Shown here one piece after another: positions 48,173 to 63,168 of a stretch of 64,000 bases of DNA. Location: contig JAWDGP010003545.1 in assembly GCA_033675545.1 (NCBI GenBank), positions 62,001-126,000 of the forward strand, written 5' to 3'. The number at the start of each line of letters is the position of its first letter. Positions within the stretch are counted from its first letter, which is position 1. Source of the stretch: Elysia crispata. Its lineage: Eukaryota > Mollusca > Gastropoda > Plakobranchidae. The position numbers were made by a program, and so were the translations under genes. The notes below the pieces were generated by a model. It was given only the letters and a program-made list of their open reading frames with translations, had not been told where the DNA came from and made no database searches.

Positions 48173-51100
48173 GAAGACTTAAATCGTAAGTTAATTGGAT
48201 AGTAACAAAAATTAATGAGTAAATCTGTCGGCCCCAACGAAACATATAATTATATATGTAGACCTTGGAATCCAATTTCATCTAAATTTAAATCAAGAAC
48301 AAGATTAATATACAGAGTTGAGTTTCAAGATTTAGGGGCAAGGTATCTGTGAATATTTTAGTGTGCATCTGACCAATTAATGCATGATCCCTTAAATCTA
48401 GATCTAGATCTAGAGATCTAGGACCTTGCTCGACCAAACTGGGAAGTACAAGTAGTCTATCCTTTTTGGAAAACTGCCTTTTCAGAGGAGACTTTTTCTA
48501 GGCATACATAATTTATCAATATAGAAATCGTAAATGTATGTATCTCTTTTTTATTTTTGTTGTTGTTGCCATTATATGCCAGGCAAATCGAACTTGCCAT
48601 CAGTAAACAATCTATTTTTTCATAAACACTAAAACAGAAACATAAAACTTACCAGATCCAAATCTTCATCTAGATCTAGATAGAAATGCAGTTAGAATTA
48701 GCAGATCCAGACAGATGACTTCTTATCTAGTTTTCTGTATGAGTTTTAAGAGATCTATGATTGAATATAAAGTGATGCAAGATCGAAAACACAAAAAAAA
48801 ATTAGAAATTGGAACTGAACGTGATGGTGCTACTGATTTTGGTCTGTATAATTATATTGGAAAATAACAATTTTGGCACAGGTGTTTCAATAGACAAAGA
48901 GCGGCTACTTTATTCTCACTTAGAGCCTACACGGATGCCCCCATATAGTGGGGGGGGGGGGAGATCAGTGAATCGTCACCTGCCACACAAGCTACAGCCA
49001 AGTGACATGGTGTGGCCTCATAGGTGTCTGTGCACTGCCATTAAGTTCTATGCTTTCATTATCATTAGAAATTTTCTCTTGTTTTTGCATGGTAAAATCT
49101 CTGGTCTCACCAATACCAAGTACATCAAACATGTATTTGATTTAAAGCTGAACTTTTCCTGAATACAAATTTTACAATTTGCTATATTTTTTATCTCTCA
49201 ATTACATCACATTTACATCATGTGTAGGCCAGTTTTAGAGCTTTTGATGAAAAAAAAGGTCAAAATTTTCATAACTTAGTTTAATAGGAATATTTTAAAA
49301 GTGAAACAATTTTATTGTGTTGCCCTGAAGCTAGGCTACAACACACTGGCCCAGTGGGGACTGCAATGTAGTGCTCCCAAAAGGCCAGACAACATTAAAA
49401 ACATAAAACCATAATCAGGATTCCAAAATTTATTAACACCCTAATGGACCACCCAGGGGAGCCACCGGAGTCAAGGTAACAACCTGGAAGAAGAAAATGT
49501 AGAACAAGATAATACACGGGAATGAGAATTTAGAACCGAGGTAAACCAAATAGCAAACAAGTAAAAGCATATATTATATCATAAAGGAAAAGAATGAAAA
49601 TTATACATGTATAGCACTTCCACTTAAATCGAGACATTAAGTGCAGGCTATAATTTATGAAGCATACAACAAGAGCAGTACATAAGAGAGCTGTTTAATG
49701 TCATAATTAAACACATATTTGTTTTGTGCTAGGGAACAAATTTACTGCATTATGTCCATAATCCAATTGGCAGAATACAAATTATGGACCTCAGCCTTTC
49801 CCACAGTTCAGTTCTCCATTAATACTTAAAACCTTGCATCAGTTGCTTAAGAGTATAAAGAAAACTCAATCTATACAGTACATGTATAACTAAAGGCATA
49901 CTTCCTAGCCTAAACTTCAGAACCAACAATTTATCTTATAGTCTGTGCTCCATTAATTTATCCCCTCATCCCACTTCTGCTTCATCCTTCGGTCTTCAAA
50001 GCTACATGAGGCAGATACACGTACTTGACCCACCAAACCACCATTGGTAATATAAAATCATCATACCTAAGAAGAGAACATGAATTCAAAAGAGGATAAC
50101 CATATCAGCACAACTTCATGTAGAATAACTCCACCATACTCTATAAAGGATAATAAAAAGAGGACATTAATTATACGAAGAGTAATAGGAACATTTGCAC
50201 GGGATTGTAATTATTAAAAGTATTATACAAAAAGGGAAATTAGAACATATAAATGCAAGAGGTAGTACATATTAAAAGCATTATAAATCTAGATAAAGAG
50301 AATACCTGTAAGCAGGACATATGCAAAAGATAGTACAGTGAAAGCAATTATACATGATAGTAATCAAAACATGATGAACGATATTCAAGAGATAGTAAAT
50401 AAGCAAAAGCAACTTGACCTGAGCCCCTAGTGCTAGTCCCAACGTATCCATCTTTTCCACAAGCAGCCATGCACCATTATAACAAAAATACATGTACATG
50501 TTTGACACACAAATGAGTACTAAATAAGTGGTCAGTCATGTTTTGGTTCGTTGCATTAAGATTGTGCATGGTGCTGTGAGTGTTAATACTGAGCTGCTTT
50601 AATTTGATCTGCTCCATCCAAATTGAATCCTTTCACTTCATGGCACAAGGCCTTAAGACTTGAATGTCATTGATAGGTTCTAAGCACTATTTCTCAACAG
50701 CTTTGCGTGCGCAAAATAGGCCAACCAGCAGGTTTTCCCAAAATACAAATGGAGCCACATTAGGGCTCAGGACACAATAAAATTATCAGTATGAAAGTAT
50801 CAACCATGTACACTAGATTAAGTGCACCTTATTCATTCATCCATTAACTTCCTCCCACACAAGTCAGTATAGATTTGCACTCAACGTGATTAGCTGGGAC
50901 GCTATTATATATGTATCTTGCTCTAATTCTAAATCAGATCTATCAGTACTATCTATGTTATCCGTGGCAAGAGTCTTGTAACCAAACCCAATCAGTCCAA
51001 CGTACCAACACAAAATAATAAAATTAATAAATATCATTACTATTACCCAAAATAATACATTTGTACTCACAGTGCTTTTAGTTCGATTCTGATTCAGTCG

Positions 51101-52028
51101 GGAGCCACATTGTCATCAGCAAACTACTAGTAAAGTAAGGCAAAGAAATTAGCCTACTGCCAGTTCTTAAGATGCTAGCAACTTCTCAAAATAGAGGGAC
51201 TGCTGGGGTCATCTACTAGGGAGTGACGCTTGGATTTCCCGTTAAAAAAAAACCCAAACAGCCACTGACTCATACCATAACCCTTCCCCAGGAGGAATAG
51301 AACCGTAAAAGAAAGATAATCCTAATATTTTTCATGCCACTAGTATGTTTAACTGCTATTGTCCTAGTTAGCAAGATCATAGCAGAGTATAGATCGAAGG
51401 ACAATGTTTCAGAGTATTATGTACATCTCAAGTTTATGCTAGCTTGGGTGCTTTGGAATATTATTGGAATTTGAAAGAGAGCCCTTTAGCTGAAATAGGA
51501 CGATTAAATACTTTATTGGATTCCCACAACTCCACAATTGTTAAAAATTGTTTTTAATATCCATGAATAGTATTAGCAAACTAAAATGCTGTAGAAATTT
51601 TCACAGATTTTGTAGGGTCCATAAATCCTGAAGAGAGGGATCCAAAACCATAGCTTAAACATACAGATTAAATTCAGAAAATTTAAAAAATAAACATCAA
51701 CCACTCCTAAAATCTATTTAGGTTACTAAAGTAGGTCTACCTCTCAATTAACAAAAACAAATTGACTAAAGGTTGTCTGCCAGGTGAAGTCTTAGCAATT
51801 AGCTGTCTCTCACTCTCTCTCTCTCTCTCTCAGTCTTAGGTCTACAAAATTTATCTGTTGATGACTAAATAGGACGATAGGCTTTCCTGTAATTTTCTTT
51901 TGTTGGTCTTTTGTATATGATACCTTACATTTACAATCATAGCATTTTCAAATCATTGTATGTCTCATATAATGGTAAAGACTTTTTTTAAATTGCAGAG
52001 CAAAGTGACATTTTTCAACATACTTAAT

Positions 52029-55000
52029 ATGGAGGAAGAGAAGAAAAACAGAAAGCTTGTTTCATCGTCAGTAAGTATCTCCTCTTTCTTGAATGCAGAT
52101 CTATGAGAGTTCATTTAGACTCCATAATTGAAGAAGAAATGAACGCAAGTTCACTGCCTCAATCAAACCTTGGGACTTCAGTATGAAAGGATAGATTAGT
52201 GATGGTTCAGTTATTTTTTTGCAAACATCACATTACCCCTAATAGGAAGAACTGTATTTTTCATTCTCAAGCTGTTTTATTCAAATAAAGGGCTTACTGC
52301 TGAATGTTAAATTTTGCTCTCCTCCCCATGCTGAAATTGTTGTGATTTTACCTTTAGTAAAGGCAAATATGGGGAAAAGTTTTTAAATCTGAATTAGACT
52401 TAATTTCAACTATACTTATAATTACATGTAGTTGATTTCCGACATGTCCCGAGGGCACCTTCATGGGACTCTGCTTCCAAGTATACTGCATCACTGCCGG
52501 TTACTGTGATTTGGGCTATAAAGTGATCATAAAGTAATTTTTGGTCAGACCAGTGCTTATCTAGCCTTTTTTTTTTTAATGTGTTCATAGTTTTTGATGT
52601 TATAACTTTGGTAGGCAGGCTGTTCCACGTATTCACTACTCTCAGGGTGAACGAGTTTTCCATAATGATGTTCTAGCTTGCTGTGGATAGAGTTTGAAAG
52701 GATGACTGCTAGTCCCAGTTTATGGAGCCACGTCTTTCCACAACTTCAGAAAGCCACATGCATCCCTGTCATAGATCCCCATCACTATTTTATAAATCTC
52801 AATCATGTCCTCTCATATCCTTCTATAGCTTAAAGTTGATAACTTTAGCTCCCGAAGTCTTTTGGCACATGATAAGTCCTTCATCCCTGGTATTTGTTTG
52901 GTGGTCCCTCTTTGCACTCCCTCTATCTGTTCCACTAATTTCATAATCAAGGATGTCCAGATCAAACTTGCATAGAGTCCTCACTAGGGACTTGTAGAGT
53001 GGTATGAAGTTCTTGTTTAAATGATGGAAGGATCTTCTTATAACTGCAAACACCTGGGTAGCCTTTTTCACTTTTTCGCCCATATGTTCTTCAAATTTCA
53101 ATTCATCATCTATATATCCTCCAATGTCTTTCTCTAAATGAATCCTTTCCAGTGTTGTTCCTAGTACATATTGGTTGCATGATATGTCCTTTTTCCTTCC
53201 TATGTTCATATGTTTGCATTTCTGTGGGTGGAATCTGAGAAGCCATGGGTCACTCCATTTTGGAATAATAAGCTAATCTATTCCTTCTTCCATTCATCAG
53301 GTATAGTTTGACATTTTATTGAATGATTGAATAATCTCGTTAAGGGATAGGCAATAGTTTCACACACTTCCCAAAGAAAACTCGGGGATTTCACAACTTT
53401 CAGCTGTCTGTGTATCTTCTTCCTTAATAAACAGGTTTTTCATATTGCGCCTAAGTCCTATCCTGTATAATTCATACATCTCCATTTGGTTCTTTCACAA
53501 AAACACTGTAAAAAAAATCTCCGAGTAGTTTGCTTTGTCTGAGTCCTAGTCAGTTTTCTTTTCCCTTCTTAGAGCGTTGAACTACGTATAACTCCCCTAT
53601 GCCTTCCCTATTTTTTTTTCTGCACACATTTTCACCTCAGTGACTGGTAATAACTTGTGGATGAACAAAATCATTCCTTGTCCTTCCTTGTCAATATTGG
53701 AAAACATCTCATATTTCCCTACCTCTTCTTAGGGAATATTGTGCTAACTGATATTGGTGAGCACTACTTGTTGGTTTTACTTCCATTATCCTGATAATAT
53801 GTGGCATGACATCACCTATTCTTACTTAGAGCTCTATCATCCTATTCCTCAATTGGTTGGCATTCGTATATAAAAATTTAAATTTGTCAATAAACTGGAA
53901 CATATTTACACTATTTGTACTTTTTGAGTTCTCATTTACTTTTCTTTTATGACATTGACAATTTCCTTGCCCAGGGTGGGCTCTGGACCCTGTACTGACA
54001 GTCCCCCAATGCTTGGTCATTAAGTCGTTTGGCCTCATTTCTCAGTGTTGCTTCCTGATCCCTCTCATTCTTTGTGAGATCATTGCTGATGCTGACACTT
54101 TTCAGTTCTTCATTACTTCCTAGAAGGGGTATATTCTTGAACAATTGCCTCTTTGTTGTGATGTTTTTAAAAGTAATCAACATAGGCCGCTTCGGTTTAT
54201 CCTTATCAAATCTTCCTATCCTTATAATTTTTGTCACTTTGTTTTCCTAGCCCTGTGGCCTATATCTTACATGTGTGCAAGATATTGTTCACCTTCGTGT
54301 CATTGTATTGATTCCTCTCCTTGTCATCCTGAGTTATGATCTCTTGAACACCATGTATCATATTATTTTCCCTTGCCTTTCTCTCTTTCAGTTTGGTTAA
54401 CAGAGACTTCTCGGTTTCTGGTTGCTTTGAACGGGTTACTTGACCTACATTGTCACTATTCCTGCTTTCCTCCCCTGATTCGAGCCTCATTGCATTTATC
54501 CTTCATACGATCTTCTAGTTTACATATTCTCGACTCATAAATTAGCATAATTTGTCTACTCCTTTACTCTATTTTAAGATCAACCACAATGTTTTTCTTG
54601 ACAATTTCCCTACATTTCAGGCAACTATGTGAATTTATTATGGCAAATATAGCATTAGTATTGTTCTTGATTAATTTCATGTACAATTTTTTTCTTAAGA
54701 TATTTGCGTAAGAAAATCTTATGAAATGTACAAAAGTACCCATCTGTGACTGTATGAGATAAACCTGAACAGAAAATGTGAAAAAGCTGATTATTCAAAA
54801 GAATTACTTTCGGAAAAAAAAGGTAACACATCTTTAATCCTTAATATTTCCAATGTACAATTGTCAATGATAACAGCTATCGTAGCTTTTTTGTGAGGGT
54901 CTTTTAATCTATTTCAAGAAATCCCTATGTTATGTTTCTTTATTTGTTATAAAATGTTGTATTACATGAGGTTTTTTTTTAAATGAGGATCATTGAAGCA

Positions 55001-55519
55001 TGCATTTACCTTTTCACAGATGGTGGATTTAAAGGCAGAACTTTTCCGTAAGCAGGAAGAGTTCAAAAAGCAAAAAGAAAAAAGTGTTGGATTTATTAAT
55101 GCCAAGAAATCCAGTAAGGTAAATTGCATACAATGTTTTATCAATATATTTATCTCTCATGAGCCATACTTAATAACCTATATCGTAAATCCTGAAAAAA
55201 GAAAAAGAATGAAGCAGTATAAACATGAATGCTGATGTTAAAAAAATAGTGTACCAGTATTGAGAAGTTCTATTGCAGCTGTTGAAATGGAGTTGTATTA
55301 GTGGCTTTGTAGATGCTTGAGTAAAGAAAATGCTTCAAATAAGTTAAATGCATCATAGATACTAACCTTCAGTGTTTTGGAATGACTTAGCAAAACATTT
55401 CGAGTGAATACAAAACTTACAAACGAGCTATTACTTAATTCTATTTTACTGTATATATTGGTCTTTAATGTCATCATACTTTCCACAGGAACGATTTTTA
55501 CCATCTTTCTTCTCTCTTT

Positions 55520-55602
<83 letters not shown>

Positions 55603-58088
55603 CAACCTCCTCCCACTGCATGCTGAAAATTCTATCCACACAAATTACTCTGCCTTTCTGTGAATCTAGGCGTAAAAAAAAATGTTTGGTTTATACTTTT
55701 TCGTCTTTACTTTCAGGATACAAAAAGCAGCATATGGAGTAAGCAGAACTCAGGAGTGTTAGCCAGGGCACAAAAAGACCTTGCTGCAAGGGAGAGAGAT
55801 GTTGATGAAGAGGAGATGCTGGCTAAATCCAGGTTAGGCTGTTCAAAAAACTTTTTTATATTTAGCACAACAGAAAAAAAAAATCGGAGGAAAGAATATT
55901 TGGGTTAAATCTATGTTGACTTCATTTGCTGAAAAAAAAATATCAGGATATATTATGTTTGACCTACTTTAACCAGATAAAAAAAAGCAATAAAATAAAT
56001 TGATTATGCCAAAGTGGTATACTTCTGTAAAAGTAACCAGAGAGAAATGTGAAATTTGAATCGCACACCTTGCATATAATTGACACATGAAAAAAAGTTT
56101 GCTATCAGAACATCATTGATTATATTTGGTCAATCTCTTTTGAAAGCCAACCTTGATAATCTGGAAAATTGGTAGGTTTTTCATGAGAGAGAGGGGAAAA
56201 TTGCTTTTTTGGACAATGTAGAATAAAAAATTCTTCAGCTCTACAAATGTAACATGTTTGCTACCAAATAATGTCCTTATCGTCATCAGACACTATATTT
56301 CACTTTTCGTGGATATAAAACACACGCACACACAGATATATATACAGTATATAAATGTAGGGTTCTTACTTGCCTATAGTAATTAATTATGTCTTGGATA
56401 ATAATGTACATAGCTGTAATGCCATCATTTCTTTAAATTTCTTCTCCTATAGGAGAATTTTGGAGCAGAAAACAAAAATGTATGACAGCATCACAAGCAG
56501 TTCAACAATTCCAGGTAATCTTCCAGTAAACATCTTTCAAAAGTCAGTCTAAATGGTATTAAGGTATGTGAAGGTAATCACAATGAATGAGCTGTTTTCT
56601 GTTTCCTTGAGACAATTTCATTGATTTAGAAATGTCCAGAGAATATCAGCTGGAGGTTAGTTAACCTAAAACATTGTATTTTACTTGCATCTTTTAACTA
56701 TATGTGTCTTGCAAAATCATGTCCTCCATTTATTTTACAAGGGAATGTTTTTCATGCTTCAAAAGATGATAATGAAGACTTAATTATTTTTGTTTCTTTT
56801 CCTCAACCTCTTACTCTTTATTGCTGCAGTAGGAGCAGAAAATGTGTGTTTAATGTACATAGAGTTTCATTTTTTTGTTTTTTTTACCAATTTTGTTTGA
56901 GAGCAAAAATTTAATTGTTTTGTTACTTCAAGGTGAGCCCTCTTTTTAACAAAGATTTTAGATAATGATAGCTAAATGGAGAACAAGACGAAGGAAAATA
57001 AAACTATCATATGCTGTGGTACTTTATTTCTAACTCCATCTCATTCATTCATTCAACAACAAAAAATTTTGGTAAATGAAGTGTCTAAAACATAATTTTA
57101 ATACTCTCAAGATTGTTTCCAGAAAATTTTATTACTCTTCAATTATATTTTTCACCAATATGAATATCTGCTCTTGTTTATTTGTCTCTGTTGGTTCCTC
57201 ACTATGCACACAAAACCCTATTCAGCTCTTTAAGAAAACACCAGGAAGAATCATTAGAATTAAGTGCATTTCAGTCAAAGTGACAGCAGCTGTTTGTAGT
57301 TGGCACAGCTTTGTCTAGGGTGGATTTAAGTTAATTGCCTACTTGGAATTATCTGCGAAATTCATACGAATAGAGAAATAAGTTTTTTTTCTAGATGAAT
57401 CTAAAATTTGATTTGATAAATATTTGTGCCCGACCTGTTTTTTGGTAACTTTGATAAGGTTTGAAAATTGTATTGAACGTAAGAATGCTATCCTTGGAAC
57501 CTAAATTCAATTCAGTTTTTTTTTTAATTCATTGAAACAGAGGAGGATGGCAGTGAATACTATCTTGTTGACTTTCAAAAGAAGGCTATTGATGCTATAG
57601 TGGAACAGAGAGAGACAAAACGTAGGTTAGATGATCAAAAAGAAGAGGATGATGTTGCAAGGAAAGCACAAACTGATGAGATCTCTGAAGCCTCGTGTCC
57701 AGAAGATGAATGGTTGGTCTCTTATAGTTCAAATTTGTAAGGCTATATGATTTTAGGAAAACTTTATGCAAAAAAATGATTCATCCTTTCTCAACAAGGC
57801 GAATTTTGAAAATAAGATTCCCCCCGCCCGGCCAAAATACTTCTTGGTGCACTTTTTAAAAATTTTTTTAATGCAAAGCTTCAATATTCTTCCAGAAAGC
57901 TTTGGTAAGTTATGTTTGCTTTTCACATTTGAACAGCTAGGAAAATGCATTGTACATACTTTTTTTTAATGTGATAATTCAAATGTCTGAAATCATATTG
58001 ATTGGGTGCAGGTAAAATTTTAAAACTTATTAAAATTTACATAACACTAAATCAAGGTTTTAAAAAATATGCAAGTTCTTGAGAATTC

Positions 58089-58126
<38 letters not shown>

Positions 58127-61100
58127 TATGTATATTTTTTTATTTAAACGAGGGCCATGGTAACCAATTAATACAGGTAGTGTTGCAATGCCCAAGTACC
58201 AGGCTAAAGGCTAGGAAGGCAGAGAATTGGTTAAGGTTTATTTTGCTTTTTATTTCATGATGATCGGTTCTGTAGAAGATAATTTATGCAATTTGAAAGT
58301 TCAGAGTTCAAAACAGGATCTTATCAGCTGGCCAGACAACAATAAACAAGCGTGACAACCCATCTCAAGTCTATCTAGAATTAGATCGAGAATCTCTTGC
58401 TAGAGATTTTGATATTTCTGATCTTCATATTCTTTTGGAGCGGGATATCTCAGGTAGTGAAGATAAAGATTTAGATCTAGAAAGCTCTTTTACTACAGTA
58501 ATTCAGACTGAAGTAGAAGAAACTGTTGTGCCTCCTGAACAAGTAAGAAAGCTGAAATAGATATTGAGAATCCAGATGACGTTCAGCAAGGTTTGAAAAA
58601 GCATAAAGAGAGGTAAGATCTCCCACCTTTTAGTGGTCAGTCAACCTCTTACCAACATAAGTGAGGACTGGGCGAAGTTTTTTGGAATGATTACAACAAC
58701 AGCAAAAACAACAACATGATCCATTTCATTATGATATGTTAGTTTTCAATTTGTTCACAACATTACTAACAACTACAACAACAAAAACAGCAGCAATAAG
58801 AACAACAACATCAACAAAAGAATTGATCAAATAACGCACTAACACTATGTGCAAAATAAGCACTTATAGTGACTCTGATATTCTTTATGTCTAAATAAGG
58901 GTTTCTTCTTCATTCTCTTCTTTTACTTTTTACCTGTTGAAGGCAGTTGTAGCTTATCCATAATAATGATGATGAAGAGGGTTTTTTAATACAACTTAAA
59001 AACTGTATTTTTTTCACTATGTGCTTTTTATTCTTTTTCTATGATATTCTATGGCACTACATTCTCTTAGTGTGTCTATAATGTGCCACATATCGCAGTT
59101 ACCATTATTTTATAGCATACTGTAGCAGCAACTACAAAAGTAGCATTAAATATGAAAGATAAAGGGAAATATTTTTCTACAATTTCTGTCCAATTTTGAA
59201 AAAAAACAAATGTTTACTTGTTATCATGAAAAGTCCTTAGTTAAGTTAATCAAAAAATATTTAAAAAATGTACCCTTTTGCAGCAAAATGCCCTGGTTTT
59301 CAGGGAATTGATTACGATGTAATCATTGGTTTTCACTTACTAAGTATCTGTGGTGAGCTTGGTAATGGAAGGGTTAACCAATTTTTCAATTGATGATGAG
59401 ATGCAATCAAAACTAGATAAAACAGTAAAAAATCTTTTGGGAAGGGTGTAACTCTGAAATTAATTTTTTTTTAAATTTGGGTTCAAGTGATTTTACTGTA
59501 AATTGAGTTTATGGAACAATGTTTAAAGTTTTTTTTCAATGAGTAAGCTAGGTTTGTATTTGGTTAATATTTTTTAGGATACTCAGCTTGCTCATTTTTG
59601 AGTTGGTTATATTCTGCTCTCACATTGTTTGTCAAATTAACTTGAGTGTCAGATTGATAATTTAGGACTTTAACTGAAAGGTTGAGAGTAAGTATGTAAC
59701 CTGATTTTTTCTTTCCTTCAATTTCAAAGACCAAATTTTTTTTATTTTTCTAGGGTAGACTTTGTGGACTCATTGGGCAGAGACAGGCGTTGTATGAAAA
59801 AAGACCTAGCTTTACTGATGAAGAAAGATGAGTACCTGGCATTGTAAGTTGCAATATAAATTGTTTTGATATCATTAATGTTTATGTTGTCTTTTGATAC
59901 AAATGAAATGTGATTTTTTTTTTTTTGCTTAATCATTACAGTGGATTACCCTTGTGTTGAAGTCGAATGAGTTGATCTTCGTTTATATTGATTTAATTTG
60001 CTGGAACCTGAACCAACCCCTCTATCTTTCTATTAAAATAAACGGATGTGTCAACATAACTGTCCAAACGTCTGTGTTGATAGTACTTTTCTTTCCCAGG
60101 TCTCTAAAAATCAAACGATTGTGTTGATGTTAGTTTTCTCTATTTGCTTATCAACAATGTTTCATCTTCCCGGCAGTGCTAAAGTGAAGCAAAGATGCCC
60201 CATACACCCTTAATGCTTACTTAATGTACCCATACAATACTGTTCATAGTTAAGAAGGGATGGTGCAAATGGCACGCTTTGCAAGAAGTTACGCTGTAGC
60301 GGCTAATGCACCATTGGTCTAAGCATGTTGGAATATTTTCTGACCTCCCCACTTCATTGCTCAAAGCTTATGGTAGGTAGCATAATCCCTTTTCGCATCA
60401 CAGAGATATATACATCTCAACCTTGTTAAGACTGTAGGCCTATATCGTTGCGTAGGCAGTATACAGATTATCCAAATGCCTTTGAGTATGATGGTTCTGG
60501 TCAGTCATAGTTCGATGCGTATGCGCATATACATTTACTGAGCCAAAACTAGAGCAAAATCTAGATCTAGTCCACTGACAGGAATTTTGGTGACGGGACA
60601 AAAGCGCAAACAGTATGGCCACTTTTGTATCAATTGAAGAATGGTGAAAGTGAAGTCATTGCGTGGTCTGAGGCTTAGGAGGGAAAAGGCTGGGAAGGGG
60701 TGGGCACAGCATGCAAGGCTCGTGGGTGTGTTTATATATGCCCAATGAGCTAAAATAATCCAAATTTCCATCTTTTGAAAAAAAAAAAACAACAAAAAAA
60801 AAAAAAGAAAAAAAAACAACAAATGAAAACAAGTGTATCATCAAGCGTGATACAGGTCATGCCATTGACTTCATTGAGTATTTAAAACACAGTAAAGTCC
60901 CTTGATAAACATTGATGTAAGTAAAGCATAGTAAAGCCCCTTAATTTTATCCTACAGTTGTGTTGATCTGAAGGTTGTATTAATGTGGTCATAAATCCCC
61001 CAGCTACATCAACTTAATTGTAGTTGACTGTATTTTGAAATATTTTGCATTTATTCTAAAGAAAACTCACTTGAAAGAAACAACAACAACAAAAAAAAAG

Positions 61101-63168
61101 AAAATCAAAGCAAGATTGATCTCAGCTTAATCATGTCAAATTCTGTCTTTACTTATTTTTACACATGTCTCTGACATCGGCTAATCTTGAAATTATTAAT
61201 AATGATTGTCTGCAGTTATTCAAATTCAGACCTGATGTGCCCTTTACATTTTGAATTAGGGATAGCTATATATTTACAGGGCCCAAGCCAAAAAGAGCAG
61301 TTATGATCTTGAGCCAGGTGGCAGTATTTCAAGTAAAGGAATGACTGAAACAGTGTCAAATACACCGCCTCATCTGATGTCTCCAGGCATGCACCGTGAA
61401 TTGATGCGACAGAAATGGGAGAATGAAACCAAGGAGTTACTGGACAAGGGTCAAGATGAAGTGCATTATTCAAACGTTCAGTTTGATGGTCAGTTTACAT
61501 ATTTTTTTAATTGCTTTTGTCTAATTTCATGGGCATTCTGATAAAAGAAATTATGCCAATATGTTTTGTAACTTTATGTGATAATTTGAAATTTTTAAAA
61601 AATTTAACGATTAAATACAGGTCCCTTGACATAAACTGCAAGAAACGGCTATAGTATGTATCACATGCTTAAAATTTCATAGGTATCAGTTTGTATTTTG
61701 ATAATCAAAAAAAATGCTATTTGATAAACTACATTTAAAAGTTTGAATTCATTTGATTTATTCAAAAGTTACTTTACCCTTTTTTTTTTAAATTACTCTA
61801 ACTCCCCAGTTTTTCTGTTCATGGAAAATTTTCAATAGTTAGTCACAGCTGGGTTAAAGGTGAAAAGAGTTCAGGGAAGTACACTTTGGAAAAAGTTGTT
61901 TGAAGAACCATGCATCAAATTAAGCATGTTTACTTCCATTTTAGATAACCTTGTCAATAAAATTTCCCTCATGAAAAAAAAATTTTTAGTTAATCGTGGA
62001 TAAGAATTTTCAGCACAGTAGAACCTTAACCTGTGGAACTCAGATAATTTAGAAATTGTTTTGAAATAGAATATAATACACACACATTTTGCGTCAGTCT
62101 TCCATGGATAACGAAGTAAGGTTAGTTGCAAAAAGTGGATTTTCCTTGTGGCTTCAGTGTTTGGACCACTCAGTCTTACACAGTACTGTGTTTTAAAAAC
62201 ATGTTATTCTTCCTGAACAAAAGTATTTTTTATCTTCAAGTTGAAACTCATCTGTTTTCCTTAGCTAATATTCTCTTAAATTTCTCCTCATCTCTACTTT
62301 TTTGTTGAATTAATGAGATTTCTCTCAGCAAAAAGCCCTCAAAAACTAAGAGCTTTAGACTTAATCTATTTCAGGTTTAACACCACAAATCTCAAATTTT
62401 CCAAATGTGACATTTCACCTTTTCCCCTTGTGGTCTTCATTTGTAATCAAGCATATTAAATTATCAATGTTCATGAACTCATCACTAGCTATATGTCAAA
62501 CACTGTCCTTTCTATCTTGAAAAGATGAAAGTAGCCTTTGGTCCTAAGTGGTGAGCTACAGCAATACTCTCTCACTTCCCATTACATTCCCTTCCCAAGT
62601 CAGATACATCCAGCACCAGCTCTCTGTTAATGTTTGCTAGGCCTATCTGTTGTTTGACATCAAAGGTGCTGATTGCAAACCAATTCTGCTGTTCCTACCC
62701 ATGCAAGACAGTCAAAGAGGCCACCAGTGCTTAGAAAAGAGACAAACAGGGTTTATTTGTTTAAAGAGTTGAAAGAGCAGTTGGTGTAGAAAGCATGGTC
62801 AAAATTTAACTTTAGAATGTAAATGTGAAGCCATGGTCTGTCTCATTTACTATTAAGATAATTTTATTTGAATGGGGTGAGAGCATATTATGAGTTCATA
62901 CTTCATACTAAATTGGGGAAAAAGTAGAGATATCATAAATGGCAGCAAAAATATAAAGGAAAAGAGACAAGTTTTTAGGAACTGGCGATTTTGTTATACC
63001 CAATGGTGCTCAACTGCTTCAAAATTTCAACAGAATTTGAGATATTTTAGCTCAACTTATTTCTGTTAACCAGAAATTCGAGCCCATGGTGTCGGCTACT
63101 ACCAGTTTTCTAAGGACCACTCTAAAAGGCAAGAAGAGCTCGAAAAACTTAAGAAAATGCGTGAAGAA
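52029..63168 (+). CDS. CCDC174: CCDC174 (coiled-coil domain-containing protein 174), eight coding exons, 3' end beyond window
   Basis: Coding exons: 52029-52070, 55020-55118, 55717-55832, 56453-56514, 57541-57712, 59754-59843, 61280-61488 and 63074-63168. All have GT-AG borders and the phases join without a break (about 290 residues). The start is the first ATG of the exon that begins at 51999 after TTGCAG; an untranslated upstream exon is therefore likely. Family landmarks in order: 'VDLKAELFRKQEEFKKQKE', 'SSIWSKQNSGV', 'YYLVDFQKKAIDAI', '[20 protein letters not shown]', 'MHRELMRQKWENET', 'GVGYYQFSKD'. The protein is nuclear and linked to the exon-junction complex and splicing in vertebrates; its C-terminal half (nuclear signals and conserved end) is not in the window. 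Charged coiled-coil composition is evident. Confidence 0.95.
52400..54500 (-). mobile_element. CR1-like LINE, ORF1 end to ORF2 end, internally deleted
   Basis: Minus strand inside CCDC174 intron 1. From 54490 down: 'LLTKLKERKARENNMIHGVQE' (ORF1-type coiled coil); 'FKFLYTNANQLRNRMIEL' near 53850 (start of the endonuclease); 'GQGMILFIHKLLPVTEV' near 53670 (endonuclease); 'MNIGRKKDISCNQYVLG', 'LEKDIGGYIDDELKFEEHMGEKVKKA' near 53100-53200 and 'SFTLRVVNTWNSLPTKVI' near 52620 (post-RT region typical of CR1/L2). Most of the RT core is missing, and frameshifts and stops are frequent, so it is an old inactive copy. Confidence 0.75.
55525..55600. repeat. (CT)n microsatellite in CCDC174 intron 2
   Basis: About 37 CT units, 117 bases before exon 3. 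Confidence 0.97.
58091..58122. repeat. (TA)n microsatellite in CCDC174 intron 5
   Basis: About 15 TA units. Confidence 0.95.
58297..58560 (+). pseudogene. Open, acidic coding-like relic in CCDC174 intron 5, origin unknown
   Basis: An 87-codon stretch without ATG reads '...NPSQVYLELDRESLARDFD' and 'DLHILLERDISGSEDKDLDL', rich in Asp/Glu and ending at TAG. Further coding-like but interrupted sequence follows to about 58690, with 'PPFSGQST' in another frame. Composition is more coding-like than the surrounding intron. It does not belong to CCDC174, whose flanking exons already join in phase. I do not recognise the family; a transposable-element remnant is most likely. Confidence 0.35.
62309..63073. 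other. CCDC174 intron 7, 3' part; nothing recognised
   Basis: AT-rich intron sequence without motif, repeat or reading frame of note. Confidence 0.5.

Noticed and set aside
48809-49162. 117-codon frame with a hydrophobic start resembling a signal peptide
   Set aside because: Contains a low-complexity G run, has no recognisable motif, and shows no splice or promoter context.
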